From positions 1-47,519 of the forward strand of contig JAKFVH010000117.1 in the NCBI GenBank assembly GCA_021732285.1: a stretch of 47,519 nt of DNA, written 5' to 3'. This stretch comes from Reyranella sp. Lineage in GTDB: Bacteria > Pseudomonadota > Alphaproteobacteria > Reyranellales > Reyranellaceae. Positions 1 to 7,550 of this stretch are shown here, one piece after another. The notes under the pieces are model-generated. The model was not told the origin of the DNA and did not search any database. It saw only the letters and a program-made list of their open reading frames with translations. The first letter of the stretch is position 1. Each line of letters starts with the position of its first letter. The position numbers were made by a program, and so were the translations under genes.

Positions 1-1079
1 AGGATGCATTCGGCGAGCCGCGAGATCGGCACGCAGACGTCGGTCGCCCACATGCCCCAGCCCGGCTTGGCGGCCTTGGCGGCCCACGCTGCGTCATGGC
101 GGGCCTGCCACATCTTGGTGCGTTCCTCGGCCTGGCCGGTCCAGGCGAAGTGTCCGCCGCCATTCTCGGCGGCCAGCGCCTGCACCATCTCGGCCTGCTC
201 CTTGGCGCTCGCCTCGGTGCCGTGGAACTCCAGCATCAGCGTGCTCTTGAGCGGCAGGCTGAGCTTGGAGTACTTGTTCACCGTGTCGACCGTCGCGGTG
301 TCCATCAGCTCGATGCGCGCCACGGGAATGCCGGACTGGATGGTCTGGATCACGGTGTTGACCGCGCCTTCCAGGGTGTCGAAGGCGCAGGTTGCCGAGA
401 CCATGGATTCGGGGATGCCGTAGAGCCGCAGCGTGATCTCGGTGATGATGCCGAGCGTGCCCTCGGAGCCCACGAACAGCTTTACGAGGTCGTAGCCTGC
501 GGAGGACTTGCGCGCGCGGCGGCCGAGCCGCATCAGCCTTCCGTCGGGCGTGATCACCTGCAGCGCCAGCACGTTCTCGCGCATGGTGCCGTAGCGCACC
601 GCGTTGGTGCCCGAGGCGCGCGTGCTGGTCATGCCGCCGATCGAGGCGTCGGCCCCGGGATCGATCGGGAAGAAGAGGCCGGTGGCGCGGATGTATTCGT
701 TGAGCTGCTTGCGCGTGACGCCGGGCTGGACGACGACGTCGAGGTCGGCCTCGTTGACGGTCAGCACCTTGTTCATGCGGGAGAGGTCGAGCGAGATGCC
801 GCCGTTGGGCGCACTGATATGGCCCTCGAGCGAGGTGCCGGTGCCGAAGGCGATGATCGGCGTCTTGTGGCGGGCGCAGATCTGCACGACCTGCTGGGCT
901 TCCTCGGCCGATTCGACGAACACCACGGCGTCGGGCAGGTGGGCCTCGTGGAAGGAGATGTCCTTGCCGTGCTGCTCGCGCACGGCATGCGCGGTGCTGA
1001 CACGGTCGCCGAAGAGCTTTTTCAGCTCGGCGATGGTGGCGTCGACATGCGGGGGCTTTACCTGGGCCGTGGCGGCCAT
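1..1079 (-). CDS. FAD-linked oxidase, D-lactate/glycolate dehydrogenase type (3' end cut by window edge)
   Basis: The minus strand reads open from an ATG at 1079 to the left edge, giving 359 residues of an FAD-binding type 4 / FAD-oxidase C protein (GlcD / mitochondrial D-lactate dehydrogenase class, usually about 460 residues, so roughly the last fifth is missing). The FAD domain occupies about residues 48-185, with the phosphate loop FGTGTSLEGH (78-87) and the GGMTSTRASGTNAVRYG segment (148-164). GSEGTLGIITE follows at 204-214. The C-terminal substrate domain starts near 225. Such enzymes oxidise D-lactate or related 2-hydroxy acids and pass electrons to cytochrome c or quinone; the substrate here is not readable. 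The gene is divergent from the thiolase at 1148 across 68 bp, so the two may share a regulatory region. Confidence 0.9.
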   Translation of the reverse strand, partial: MAATAQVKPPHVDATIAELKKLFGDRVSTAHAVREQHGKDISFHEAHLPDAVVFVESAEEAQQVVQICARHKTPIIAFGTGTSLEGHISAPNGGISLDLSRMNKVLTVNEADLDVVVQPGVTRKQLNEYIRATGLFFPIDPGADASIGGMTSTRASGTNAVRYGTMRENVLALQVITPDGRLMRLGRRARKSSAGYDLVKLFVGSEGTLGIITEITLRLYGIPESMVSATCAFDTLEGAVNTVIQTIQSGIPVARIELMDTATVDTVNKYSKLSLPLKSTLMLEFHGTEASAKEQAEMVQALAAENGGGHFAWTGQAEERTKMWQARHDAAWAAKAAKPGWGMWATDVCVPISRLAECI

Positions 1080-1147
1080 ATCGGATCTCCTAGCTTACGC
1101 CGGTTGGATACGCTCAAATGCCGCCAAAGCCAACCGAGGGGACGACC

Positions 1148-2398
1148 ATGCGCGATGTCTATGTAATTGGCTCCTATACCACCGCCTTCAAGAAGCATCC
1201 GGGCATGAGTTTCGGCGACCTGGCGCGCGAAGCCTATCTCGGCACGCTGTCGGATGCCGCCATGAAGAACGGCTCCGACATCGAGTCGGGCTGGCTGGGC
1301 AATTGCGGCATGGGTTTCTGGGGCCAGAACTCGATCCGGGCCCAGGCGCTGTTCCAGCCGCTGGTCGAGGAGGGGCTGTTCCCCGAGCGCGTGCCGATGT
1401 TCAACGTCGAGAACGCCTGTGCCACGGCCTCGACCGCCTTCATGGGCGCCTGGAAGGACATTTTGGCCGGCACGCACGAGCTCTCCTTCTGCATCGGCAT
1501 CGAGAAACTCTTCAGCCCCGACGCGCCCGAGCGCACCGCCGGCCTGTTCAACCAGGGCTACATAACCAGCCAGCACGACCGGCTGGTCGAGGAGATGAAC
1601 CGGGTGGGCGAGATGGTGGGCTCGAAGTTCGCGCCGGGCGACGACCGCACCATCTTCATGGACACCTACGCCATGCAGGCCAAGTGGCACATGTGGAAGC
1701 ACGGCACGACCCAGCAGCAGATCGCCATCGGCGCCGCCAAGAACCACAATTACGGCGCGCTGAACGACAAGGCGCAGTACCGCTTCCAGATGACGCCGCA
1801 GTCGGTCCTGGAGGACCGGCCGGTGTCCTATCCGCTGACCCGCGCGATGTGTGCACCGATCGGCGATGGCGCGGCCGCGGCGCTGCTCTGCTCGAAGGAA
1901 TACCTCGAGAAGCTGCCGGCGAGCGTCCGCGAGCGCGCCGTGCGCATCGCCGGCGTGGGCTTCTCCGGCGGCAAGTACCGCAAGCTCGACGAGCCCGGGC
2001 TGTCGCGTGCCGCCGCCGACAAGGCCTACAAGATGGCGGGGCTGGGGCCGCAGGACATCGACGTCGCCGAGGTCCACGACGCCACCAGCTTCTGCGAGAT
2101 CTACCAGTGCGAGATGCTGCGCTTCTGCCCCGACGGCGAGGGCGGCAAGTTCGTCGAGTCGGGTGCCACCGGCCCCGGCGGCAAGCTGCCGGTCAACACC
2201 TCGGGCGGGCTCGTGTCGAAGGGCCATCCCGTCGGCGCCACGGGTCTTTCGATGCTGGCCGAGCTCACAACGCAATTGCGCGGCGAAGCGGGCGCCCGAC
2301 AGGTGAAAGGTGCGGAGATCGCGCTTGCCGAGAACGGCGGCGGCGTCATCGGCATGGAAGAGGCCGTTACAGCCGTCGTGATTCTGCAGCGAAGCTAA
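1148..2398 (+). CDS. Thiolase, SCP2/lipid-transfer type acetyl-CoA acetyltransferase
   Basis: A 416-residue thiolase-fold enzyme. The nucleophilic cysteine is Cys91 in FNVENACATAST and the catalytic histidine lies in GHPVGATG (about 359-366). The C-terminus carries the AENGGG loop in place of the usual CxG, which is typical of the SCP2-thiolase / lipid-transfer subgroup acting on branched or steroid-like acyl-CoAs. The ATG at 1148 is preferred over one 30 bases upstream because GAGGGG precedes it at normal distance and the homologous region begins there (MRDVYVIG). It is likely the partner of the dehydrogenase at 4121, from which it is now separated by two TA modules. A diverged copy of its last 37 codons sits at 3198-3311. 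Confidence 0.9.
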   Translation: MRDVYVIGSYTTAFKKHPGMSFGDLAREAYLGTLSDAAMKNGSDIESGWLGNCGMGFWGQNSIRAQALFQPLVEEGLFPERVPMFNVENACATASTAFMGAWKDILAGTHELSFCIGIEKLFSPDAPERTAGLFNQGYITSQHDRLVEEMNRVGEMVGSKFAPGDDRTIFMDTYAMQAKWHMWKHGTTQQQIAIGAAKNHNYGALNDKAQYRFQMTPQSVLEDRPVSYPLTRAMCAPIGDGAAAALLCSKEYLEKLPASVRERAVRIAGVGFSGGKYRKLDEPGLSRAAADKAYKMAGLGPQDIDVAEVHDATSFCEIYQCEMLRFCPDGEGGKFVESGATGPGGKLPVNTSGGLVSKGHPVGATGLSMLAELTTQLRGEAGARQVKGAEIALAENGGGVIGMEEAVTAVVILQRS

Positions 2399-2410
2399 GG
2401 GAGTCGATTC

Positions 2411-2438
2411 TTGATCGCATACCGGGATGCGGTATAGT
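2411..2438 (+). promoter_or_regulatory. Candidate promoter and operator of higBA module 1
   Basis: TTGATC (2411-2416) and TATAGT (2433-2438) are separated by 16 bp. A perfect inverted repeat, ATACCG-ggatg-CGGTAT (2419-2435), fills the spacer and overlaps the -10. This is where an autoregulating HigA/HigBA complex would bind. The site is seen in the sequence; its function is inferred. Confidence 0.55.
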
Positions 2439-2445
2439 TGACGAT

Positions 2446-2724
2446 ATGATCAGGTCGTTTGGCGACCGCAAAACTCGGGCACTGTTTGACGACGAGCTGG
2501 TTCGGGCGTTCCATGGATTTGCCGACAGGGCAAAACGGAAGCTGGTAGCGATCCATGCGGCGTCCCGCCTCGAAGACTTGCGGGTGCCGCCCTCGAATCG
2601 ACTGGAGAAGATGAGGGGCGATCTCGACGGTTTTCACTCCATTCGGATCAACGACCAATGGCGAGTGATATTTCGATGGATCGATGGTGATGCACACGAC
2701 GTGCAGGTCGTCGACTATCACTGA
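2446..2724 (+). CDS. higB: HigB-type toxin (RelE/ParE fold) of TA module 1
   Basis: A 92-residue protein of the RelE/HigB mRNA-interferase family (the 'killer protein' HigB class, about 92 residues). Recognisable are the N-terminal IRSFGDRKTRALF segment, LEDLRVPPSNRLEKM in the middle and the C-terminal strand NDQWRVIFRW...VQVVDYH. It should cleave mRNA on the ribosome and be neutralised by HigA encoded 8 bp downstream. The ATG at 2446 follows the promoter-like element directly. A longer in-frame reading exists upstream but runs through the thiolase gene in a non-coding frame. The toxin-first order is normal for higBA. The module lies in what should be a short gap between thiolase and SDR. Confidence 0.88.
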   Translation: MIRSFGDRKTRALFDDELVRAFHGFADRAKRKLVAIHAASRLEDLRVPPSNRLEKMRGDLDGFHSIRINDQWRVIFRWIDGDAHDVQVVDYH

Positions 2725-2732
2725 GGTTTGAG

Positions 2733-3035
2733 ATGACGAAGTCCGAATATGCTCCCGTGACGCCCGGCGACATGCTGAAGCATGAATTTCTCGCCGAGTA
2801 TGGCCTGTCGCAAAACGAACTGGCTCAAGCGATTGGCGTTTCCCCCAACCGCATCGCGGAGATCATCAACAATCGCCGGCGGATCACAGCCGATACGGCC
2901 GTGCGGCTGGCTCTGTTCTTCGGAAACAGCGCGGAATTCTGGATGAACCTGCAGAGTTGGTACGACCTCAAGATGGCCGCCAAGGACCTGTCGCCTGCAC
3001 AGCGCCGTAAGATCATCGCGGCTCGAGCAGCCTAG
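2733..3035 (+). CDS. higA: HigA-type antitoxin (XRE-family HTH) of TA module 1
   Basis: A 100-residue HigA/VapI-like antitoxin. PGDMLKHEFLAEYGLSQNEL leads into a helix-turn-helix (about residues 24-50, recognition helix around SPNRIAEIINNRRR), followed by the family signature TADTAVRLALFFGNSAEFWM. It binds HigB and represses the operon, probably at the inverted repeat at 2419-2435. GAGGTTTGAG upstream acts as ribosome-binding site. Downstream lies the chimeric gene fragment at 3091-3311, not the expected dehydrogenase. Confidence 0.9.
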   Translation: MTKSEYAPVTPGDMLKHEFLAEYGLSQNELAQAIGVSPNRIAEIINNRRRITADTAVRLALFFGNSAEFWMNLQSWYDLKMAAKDLSPAQRRKIIAARAA

Positions 3036-3090
3036 GCGCGGCGACGCGGCGATATTCACTGGAGTCGTCAGGGTTGAAGCCGGCGCTCTC

Positions 3091-3311
3091 CGAACAAACA
3101 TGGGTAGCTCCATGGACAAGCACTCTGGGGAGGTCAAGGATTGGCCATCCGCTTCGACAATCGCGTCGCCATCGTCACCGGTGCCGGCAACGGGCTCGAG
3201 GTCGGCGCTCGGCAGGTGAAAGGTGCGGAGATCGCGCTGGCTGAGAACGGCGGCGGCGTCATCGGCATGGGGGAAGCCGTGGCAGTGGTGGCGATTCTGC
3301 AAAAGGGTTGA
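3091..3311 (+). pseudogene. Chimeric remnant: SDR upstream/5' end fused in frame to thiolase 3' end
   Basis: Bases 3091-3198 repeat the leader and first codons of the dehydrogenase gene (compare 4059-4178; CGAACAAACATGG shared at 3091-3103 and 4059-4071). The coding part differs at only about 2 of 55 positions. Bases 3198-3311 repeat the last codons of the thiolase including a stop (compare 2285-2398) and are about four-fifths identical, with many differences in third positions. The two fragments join in frame: from a TTG at 3141, preceded by GGGGAGG, there is a 56-codon frame that starts as the SDR nucleotide-binding motif and ends as the thiolase tail, stopping at 3309-3311. It is a recombination scar; whether it is translated is unknown. 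Confidence 0.85.
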
Positions 3312-3336
3312 CAAGATGTATACAAATTGTGAACAT
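3308..3336 (+). promoter_or_regulatory. Candidate promoter/operator of higBA module 2
   Basis: A consensus -35 TTGACA (3308-3313) overlaps the stop codon of the chimeric remnant. Behind it lies an imperfect inverted repeat, ATGTATACAA (3316-3325) and TTGTGAACAT (3327-3336), 8 of 10 positions paired around one central base. This is a typical size and position for a HigA operator. The -10 hexamer is not clear. Confidence 0.55.
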
Positions 3337-3350
3337 GTTGAATAAGATCA

Positions 3351-3647
3351 GTGCAAGTCATCGCCAAGAAGACGCTACGGGAATTCTGGCTGCGCCATCC
3401 GGCAGCCGAAACACCGTTGAAGCTTTGGTATGCCCGCACCGTTCGAACGCGTTGGGCCCGGCCGAGTGATTTACGAGCCCAGTTCGGTGCGACGGTCGAT
3501 TTCGTGGTCGGCAATCGAGCGATTTTCGATATCGGCGGCAACAAGTACCGTTTGGTGGTGAAGATCGACTACGCCGTCGGCTTGGTGTTGATCAGGTTTG
3601 TCGGCACCCATGCTGCCTATGACCGGATCGACGCGAAGACAATTTGA
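3351..3647 (+). CDS. higB: HigB mRNA interferase (PF09907-type) of TA module 2
   Basis: A 98-residue toxin of a HigB family distinct from the one at 2446. Signatures are VIAKKTLREFWLRHP at the N-terminus, the central strand AIFDIGGNKYRLVVKIDY, and VLIRFVGTHAAYDRIDAKTI at the C-terminus, which matches the family end to end. It starts with GTG at 3351, because the conserved VIAKKTLREFW begins two codons later and there is no ATG nearby. It should act as a ribosome-dependent endoribonuclease. It overlaps no gene and is followed after 8 bp by its antitoxin. Confidence 0.92.
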   Translation: MQVIAKKTLREFWLRHPAAETPLKLWYARTVRTRWARPSDLRAQFGATVDFVVGNRAIFDIGGNKYRLVVKIDYAVGLVLIRFVGTHAAYDRIDAKTI

Positions 3648-3655
3648 GGGATCAG

Positions 3656-4045
3656 ATGTCGATTAAGCCTATTCGCACACGTGCCGATCATGAGCGGGCT
3701 CTGGCTGAAATCGAGCGTCTGATGGGTGCAAAGCGCGGGTCCCCGCAGGCCGATCGTTTGGAAATCCTCGCTGCATTGGTCACTGCATATGAAGCGACCC
3801 ACGATCCGATCGATTTGCCTGAGCCTATCGAGGCCATCGAAGCACACATGGTCGAGCGGGGACTGGGGCAAGCCGATCTCGCGCGGCTTCTGGGATCGCG
3901 GTCGCTGGCATCGGCGATCCTCAATCGCAAGCGGCCGATGTCGTTGACCGTCATTCGCAAGCTCGCAAGAGAATGGGACATACCGACCGATATCCTTGTG
4001 CAACCGTATCGACTTGAAGGCCAAGGCTCCTCGCGCGCCGCTTGA
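3656..4045 (+). CDS. higA: HigA antitoxin (HTH) of TA module 2
   Basis: A 129-residue antitoxin of the class that accompanies PF09907 HigB toxins. The N-terminal segment IKPIRTRADHERALAEIERL and the DPIDLPEPIEAIEAHM segment are characteristic. An HTH follows (about residues 70-110; GLGQADLARLLGSRSLASAI, then NRKRPMSL). The ATG at 3656 is chosen over one at 3644 because GAGGGA lies just upstream and the family starts with M-x-I-x-PIRT. It probably represses at the inverted repeat 3316-3336. This module shares no recognisable homology with module 1, so the two TA units in this junction have separate origins. Confidence 0.9.
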   Translation: MSIKPIRTRADHERALAEIERLMGAKRGSPQADRLEILAALVTAYEATHDPIDLPEPIEAIEAHMVERGLGQADLARLLGSRSLASAILNRKRPMSLTVIRKLAREWDIPTDILVQPYRLEGQGSSRAA

Positions 4046-4120
4046 AATGGGTGCATTGCGAACAAACATGGAGCCCACCGCTCGACGGCCAGACGAAATG
4101 ACCCCAGGGGAGATCAGGGA

Positions 4121-5014
4121 ATGACCATCCGCTTCGACAATCGCGTCGCCATCGTCACCGGTGCCGGCAATGGGCTCGGCCGCGCGCATGCGCTGCTGCT
4201 GGCCAGCCGCGGCGCCAAGGTGGTGGTGAACGATCCGGGCGGCGCGGTCGACGGCAAGGGTGGTAACCATGCCGCCGCCGACAAGGTCGTGGCGGAGATC
4301 AAGGCGGCGGGCGGCCAGGCCGTGCCCAACTACGATTCCGTGGCCGATCCCAAGAGCGCGGCCAACATCGTCAAGACCGCGGTCGATTCCTTCGGCACGG
4401 CCGACATCGTGGTCAACAACGCGGGCGTCCTGCGCGACAAGACCTTCCACAACATGACGGTCGAGGATTTCGACTTCGTGGTGAAGGTCCACTTCCTCGG
4501 GACCGCCTACGTAACCCACGCCGCCTGGCCGATCATGCGCGCCAAGGCCTATGGCCGCGTCGTCGTCACCTCGTCCAACTCGGGCATCTACGGCAATTTC
4601 GGCCAGGCCAACTATGCCGGCGCCAAGCTCGCTGTCGTGGGCTTCATGAATGCGCTTCGGCTGGAAGGCCAGAAGTACAACATCTTCGTCAATGCCCTGG
4701 CGCCGGTCGCCGGCACGCGCATGACCGAGAGCCTGATGACGCCCGAGATGCTGGCCAAGCTCGACCCGTCCTTCGTCTCGCCCATGGTGGCCTATCTCTG
4801 CAGCGAGCAGTGCCAGCGCACCGGCGAAATCTGGAGCGCCGGCGCCGGCAACTTCGCGCGCATAGAATATCGCGAGGCGCCGGGCGTACGCATCACGGGC
4901 CGCGCGCCCACGCTCGAGGACGTGGCCGACAACATCGAAAAGATCGCCGACCTCTCGACCAATAAGGTCTTTCGGACCTCGACGGAGGAGGTGGCGGCGG
5001 TGGTGGGCTCCTGA
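4121..5014 (+). CDS. Short-chain dehydrogenase, HSD17B4/multifunctional-enzyme dehydrogenase-domain type
   Basis: A 297-residue classical SDR. The NAD(P) loop TGAGNGLG is at 13-20, NNAG at 99-102, and the catalytic Ser151, Tyr165 and Lys169 are present (SSNSG...YAGAK). The insert after NDPGG and the long C-terminus match the (3R)-hydroxyacyl-CoA dehydrogenase domain of peroxisomal multifunctional enzyme type 2, so it probably oxidises a 3-hydroxyacyl-CoA before thiolysis by the enzyme at 1148. AGGGGAGATCAGGGA precedes the start. A copy of its 5' end exists at 3141-3198. The stop at 5012-5014 overlaps the upstream extension of the cyclase reading frame. Confidence 0.9.
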   Translation: MTIRFDNRVAIVTGAGNGLGRAHALLLASRGAKVVVNDPGGAVDGKGGNHAAADKVVAEIKAAGGQAVPNYDSVADPKSAANIVKTAVDSFGTADIVVNNAGVLRDKTFHNMTVEDFDFVVKVHFLGTAYVTHAAWPIMRAKAYGRVVVTSSNSGIYGNFGQANYAGAKLAVVGFMNALRLEGQKYNIFVNALAPVAGTRMTESLMTPEMLAKLDPSFVSPMVAYLCSEQCQRTGEIWSAGAGNFARIEYREAPGVRITGRAPTLEDVADNIEKIADLSTNKVFRTSTEEVAAVVGS

Positions 5015-5103
5015 ACGCCGGGCTCACCGCGGGCGATCGGCTGGCCCCGATCGCCGAATGGCTGGCCCATGACGGGCGCCTCATCGCGCGGCCGGCGGTC
5101 TTC

Positions 5104-6198
5104 ATGGAGCAACTCCTGGCGCGCGTGCTGCAGGCCGGCATTCCACTGTGGCGCGCCTATGTCGGCCTGCAGCTCGTCCATCCCCAGCTCCTCGCCATGG
5201 GCTACATGTGGCGGCGCGGCGAGCCGGTCCAGGAGGTCGCCCGTGCCTACGGCATCCAGTTCACGCCGTCCTATATCGGCAGTCCCATGCAGGCCGTGCG
5301 CGAGCAGGGCCGCATGGTACGCCATCGGCTGGCCGACCTGACCGAGCACGACCATGTCACGTTGCACGAGGTGAAGGCCGACGGCGGCGTCGACTATGTC
5401 GCCCTGCCCATGCGCATCCGTCGCGACGGTCCAATGCCGATCGTGACGTTCGCCACGGACAGCCGCACGGGCTTCTCCGACGAGGACATCGCCGATCTCG
5501 AGCGGCTGGTCGACTTGATGGGCGCCGTGGTCGAGATGCATGTCGAGCGCAACGTCGCGGAGACCGTGGCCACGACCTATCTCGGCCGTCAGGTCGGCCA
5601 GCGCGTCCTGAACGGCGCCATCCGGCGCGGCGAGGGCGAGGAGATCCGCGCCGTGCTGTGGTTCTCCGACCTGCGCGACTTCACCGGCATGAACGAACGC
5701 CGGCCGCCAGGCGAGGTGCTTGAGCTCCTGAACAACTACCTGCAGCTCGTCGGCGACGCGCTGGCGGCCAACGGCGGGGAGATCCTGAAGTTCATCGGCG
5801 ACGGCGTCATGGCCTACTTCCCCGCCGAGGACGCGCTGTTCCTGCCGATCGTGACCGGACAGGCCATCGCGGCCGCGCGCCAGCTGATCACCGACATCGA
5901 GGCCGCCAACGAGGCGCGCGCTACCGGCGGCAACGATCCGCTGCGCTTCGGCATCGGCCTGCATATCGGCCCGGTGACGTTCGGCAATATCGGCACCGAG
6001 GATCGGCTCGACTTCACCGTCATCGGCTCCGCCGTCAATCGCGCCTCGCGGCTCGAGGGCCTGACCAAGGAGCTGCACGTGCCGGTGCTGGCCTCGGCCG
6101 AGTTCAACGAGGCCTCCACGGTGCCGATGAAGTCGCTCGGCAAGCATGTGCTGCGCGGCGTGCCGGAGCCGGTCGAGGTCTTCACCCTGCCGGAGTGA
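5104..6198 (+). CDS. Class III adenylate/guanylate cyclase with N-terminal regulatory domain
   Basis: A 364-residue protein from the first ATG. Residues about 180-350 form a class III nucleotide cyclase: metal-binding Asp189 lies in WFSDLRDFT, the second metal Asp233 in FIGDGVMAYF, and FGIGLHIGPVTFGNIG plus DFTVIGSAVNRASRLEGL close the active site. The N-terminal 170 residues are the regulatory domain often paired with such soluble bacterial cyclases. The same frame stays open upstream to 4966 and reads IAEWLAHDGRLIARPAVFM, which looks like genuine protein. However, no ATG, GTG or TTG occurs there, so translation may begin at a non-standard codon (for example CTG at 5011, overlapping the SDR stop). 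Product cAMP versus cGMP is not assigned. Confidence 0.88.
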   Translation: MEQLLARVLQAGIPLWRAYVGLQLVHPQLLAMGYMWRRGEPVQEVARAYGIQFTPSYIGSPMQAVREQGRMVRHRLADLTEHDHVTLHEVKADGGVDYVALPMRIRRDGPMPIVTFATDSRTGFSDEDIADLERLVDLMGAVVEMHVERNVAETVATTYLGRQVGQRVLNGAIRRGEGEEIRAVLWFSDLRDFTGMNERRPPGEVLELLNNYLQLVGDALAANGGEILKFIGDGVMAYFPAEDALFLPIVTGQAIAAARQLITDIEAANEARATGGNDPLRFGIGLHIGPVTFGNIGTEDRLDFTVIGSAVNRASRLEGLTKELHVPVLASAEFNEASTVPMKSLGKHVLRGVPEPVEVFTLPE

Positions 6199-6206
6199 TG
6201 GGCGTG

Positions 6207-6653
6207 CTAGACCAGGACCTTCCAGCCCTCGACCCAGCCCAGCGCCTCTTCGTCGGGCAGGGGCTGGCTCGAGGCATCGACCTCCAGCCGGTCGCCCAGC
6301 CGTCGCGCGCCGCAGAGTCCGAGCACCTTGTCGAGCTTCTTGCCGCCGCCGCAGAACGTGTCCTGGTAGGTCATGTCGCCCAAGGCAATGACGCCGTAGC
6401 GGTGGCCCGACAGGTCGGGCCGTTCGCGCTCCAGCGCTTCGGCGAGCGGCAGGATGTTGGTCGGGATGTCGCCCGAGCCGTGGGTGGCGCAGACCACCAG
6501 CAGGACGTCGTGCGCCCTCAAGTCGGCGGTGGTCGCGGCCTTGTCGGTGACGTCGACGGCGTGACCCGCCGTGTCGAGCACCGGCTTCAGCGCGTCGGCC
6601 ACCATCTGGGCGTTGCCCGATTCGGTGCCGACCAGGATCAGGATCGTGGCCAT
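6207..6653 (-). CDS. MioC-like flavodoxin-domain protein
   Basis: A 148-residue single flavodoxin domain. The FMN phosphate loop is GTESGNAQ (about 9-16), the second flavin loop CATHGSGDIPTN, and the third ALGDMTYQDTFCGGGKKLD. Length and motif spacing match E. coli MioC and the flavodoxin domain of sulfite reductase, so it is a short-chain electron carrier or a domain that reduces an unidentified partner. It lies convergent to the cyclase with an 8-bp gap and is divergent from the enoyl-CoA hydratase at 6747 across 93 bp. Confidence 0.87.
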   Translation of the reverse strand: MATILILVGTESGNAQMVADALKPVLDTAGHAVDVTDKAATTADLRAHDVLLVVCATHGSGDIPTNILPLAEALERERPDLSGHRYGVIALGDMTYQDTFCGGGKKLDKVLGLCGARRLGDRLEVDASSQPLPDEEALGWVEGWKVLV

Positions 6654-6746
6654 CGCCGAGGGGATAGGCCAGCACGTGCCGCGATGCGACGCGACCGGAT
6701 GGCGCGGCTGGCGACGAGGGGGGCCTCCGTGTAAGGCTGCCGAACC

Positions 6747-7544
6747 ATGGAACGAACCCCCGTCATTGCCGCTCTCGAAGGCGGCGTTCTAACCCTGATG
6801 CTCAACCGCCCGCAGCGGCTCAACGCCATGAACAACGCGTTGATCGAGGCGATGAACCACGAGCTGGCGCGCGCCCGCGACGATGCCGACATCCGCTGCG
6901 TGCTGCTGACGGGGCTCGGCCGCGGCTTCTGCGCCGGCGCCGACCTGGCGGGTGGCGGCACGGTCGATTCGACGGCCAACGTGCCGCCCGATCTCGGCGC
7001 CAACATGGATCGAATCTTCAATCCCATGATCCGCGCCATGCGCGAGCTGCCCAAGCCGATCGTCGGCGCCGTCAACGGCGTGGCGGCGGGCGGCGGCGCC
7101 AACTTCGCGCTGGCGTGCGATATCGTCCTGGCGGCGCGGTCGGCGCGCTTCGACCAGGCCTTCGTGCGCATCTCGCTGATGCCCGATCTCGGCGGCACCT
7201 GGTTCCTGCCGCGCACCGTGGGCGATGCCCGGGCGCGCGGGCTTGCCATGCTGGGCAAGTCGCTGCCGGCCGAGGAGGCCGAGCGCATGGGCATGATCTG
7301 GCAGACGGTCGACGATGGCGCGCTGATGGCCGAAGCGAGCAAGCTCGCGCGCCAGCTCGCCGGCGGGCCGACGCTCTCCTATGCCGCGATCAAGCAGGCG
7401 ATCAACGCGGCCGCCACCAACACGCTCGACCAGCAGCTCGACCTCGAGCGCGACAGCCAGCGCGCGTTGGGCCGCAGCGCCGATTTCCGCGAGGGCGTGT
7501 CGGCCTTCCTCGCCAAGCGGCCGGCCGCGTTCACCGGACGCTGA
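6747..7544 (+). CDS. Enoyl-CoA hydratase/isomerase, PaaG-like (copy 1)
   Basis: A 265-residue crotonase-fold protein. The acyl-CoA pocket and oxyanion-hole elements are RGFCAGADL (59-67) and GVAAGGGANFALACD (111-125). Asp147 in LMPDLGGTWFLPR matches the catalytic Asp of PaaG-type isomerases, which lack one of the two hydratase glutamates. The likely reaction is isomerisation or hydration in ring-1,2-epoxyphenylacetyl-CoA or fatty acyl-CoA breakdown; the substrate is not certain. The gene heads a compact cluster with its paralogue 6 bp downstream and the lactonase 8 bp after that. Confidence 0.88.
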   Translation: MERTPVIAALEGGVLTLMLNRPQRLNAMNNALIEAMNHELARARDDADIRCVLLTGLGRGFCAGADLAGGGTVDSTANVPPDLGANMDRIFNPMIRAMRELPKPIVGAVNGVAAGGGANFALACDIVLAARSARFDQAFVRISLMPDLGGTWFLPRTVGDARARGLAMLGKSLPAEEAERMGMIWQTVDDGALMAEASKLARQLAGGPTLSYAAIKQAINAAATNTLDQQLDLERDSQRALGRSADFREGVSAFLAKRPAAFTGR

Positions 7545-7550
7545 TAGACC

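Noticed and set aside
604..2724. Open frame of 706 codons joining the thiolase region to higB
   Set aside because: Only its last 92 codons are protein-like (HigB); the rest is an out-of-frame reading of the oxidase and thiolase genes.
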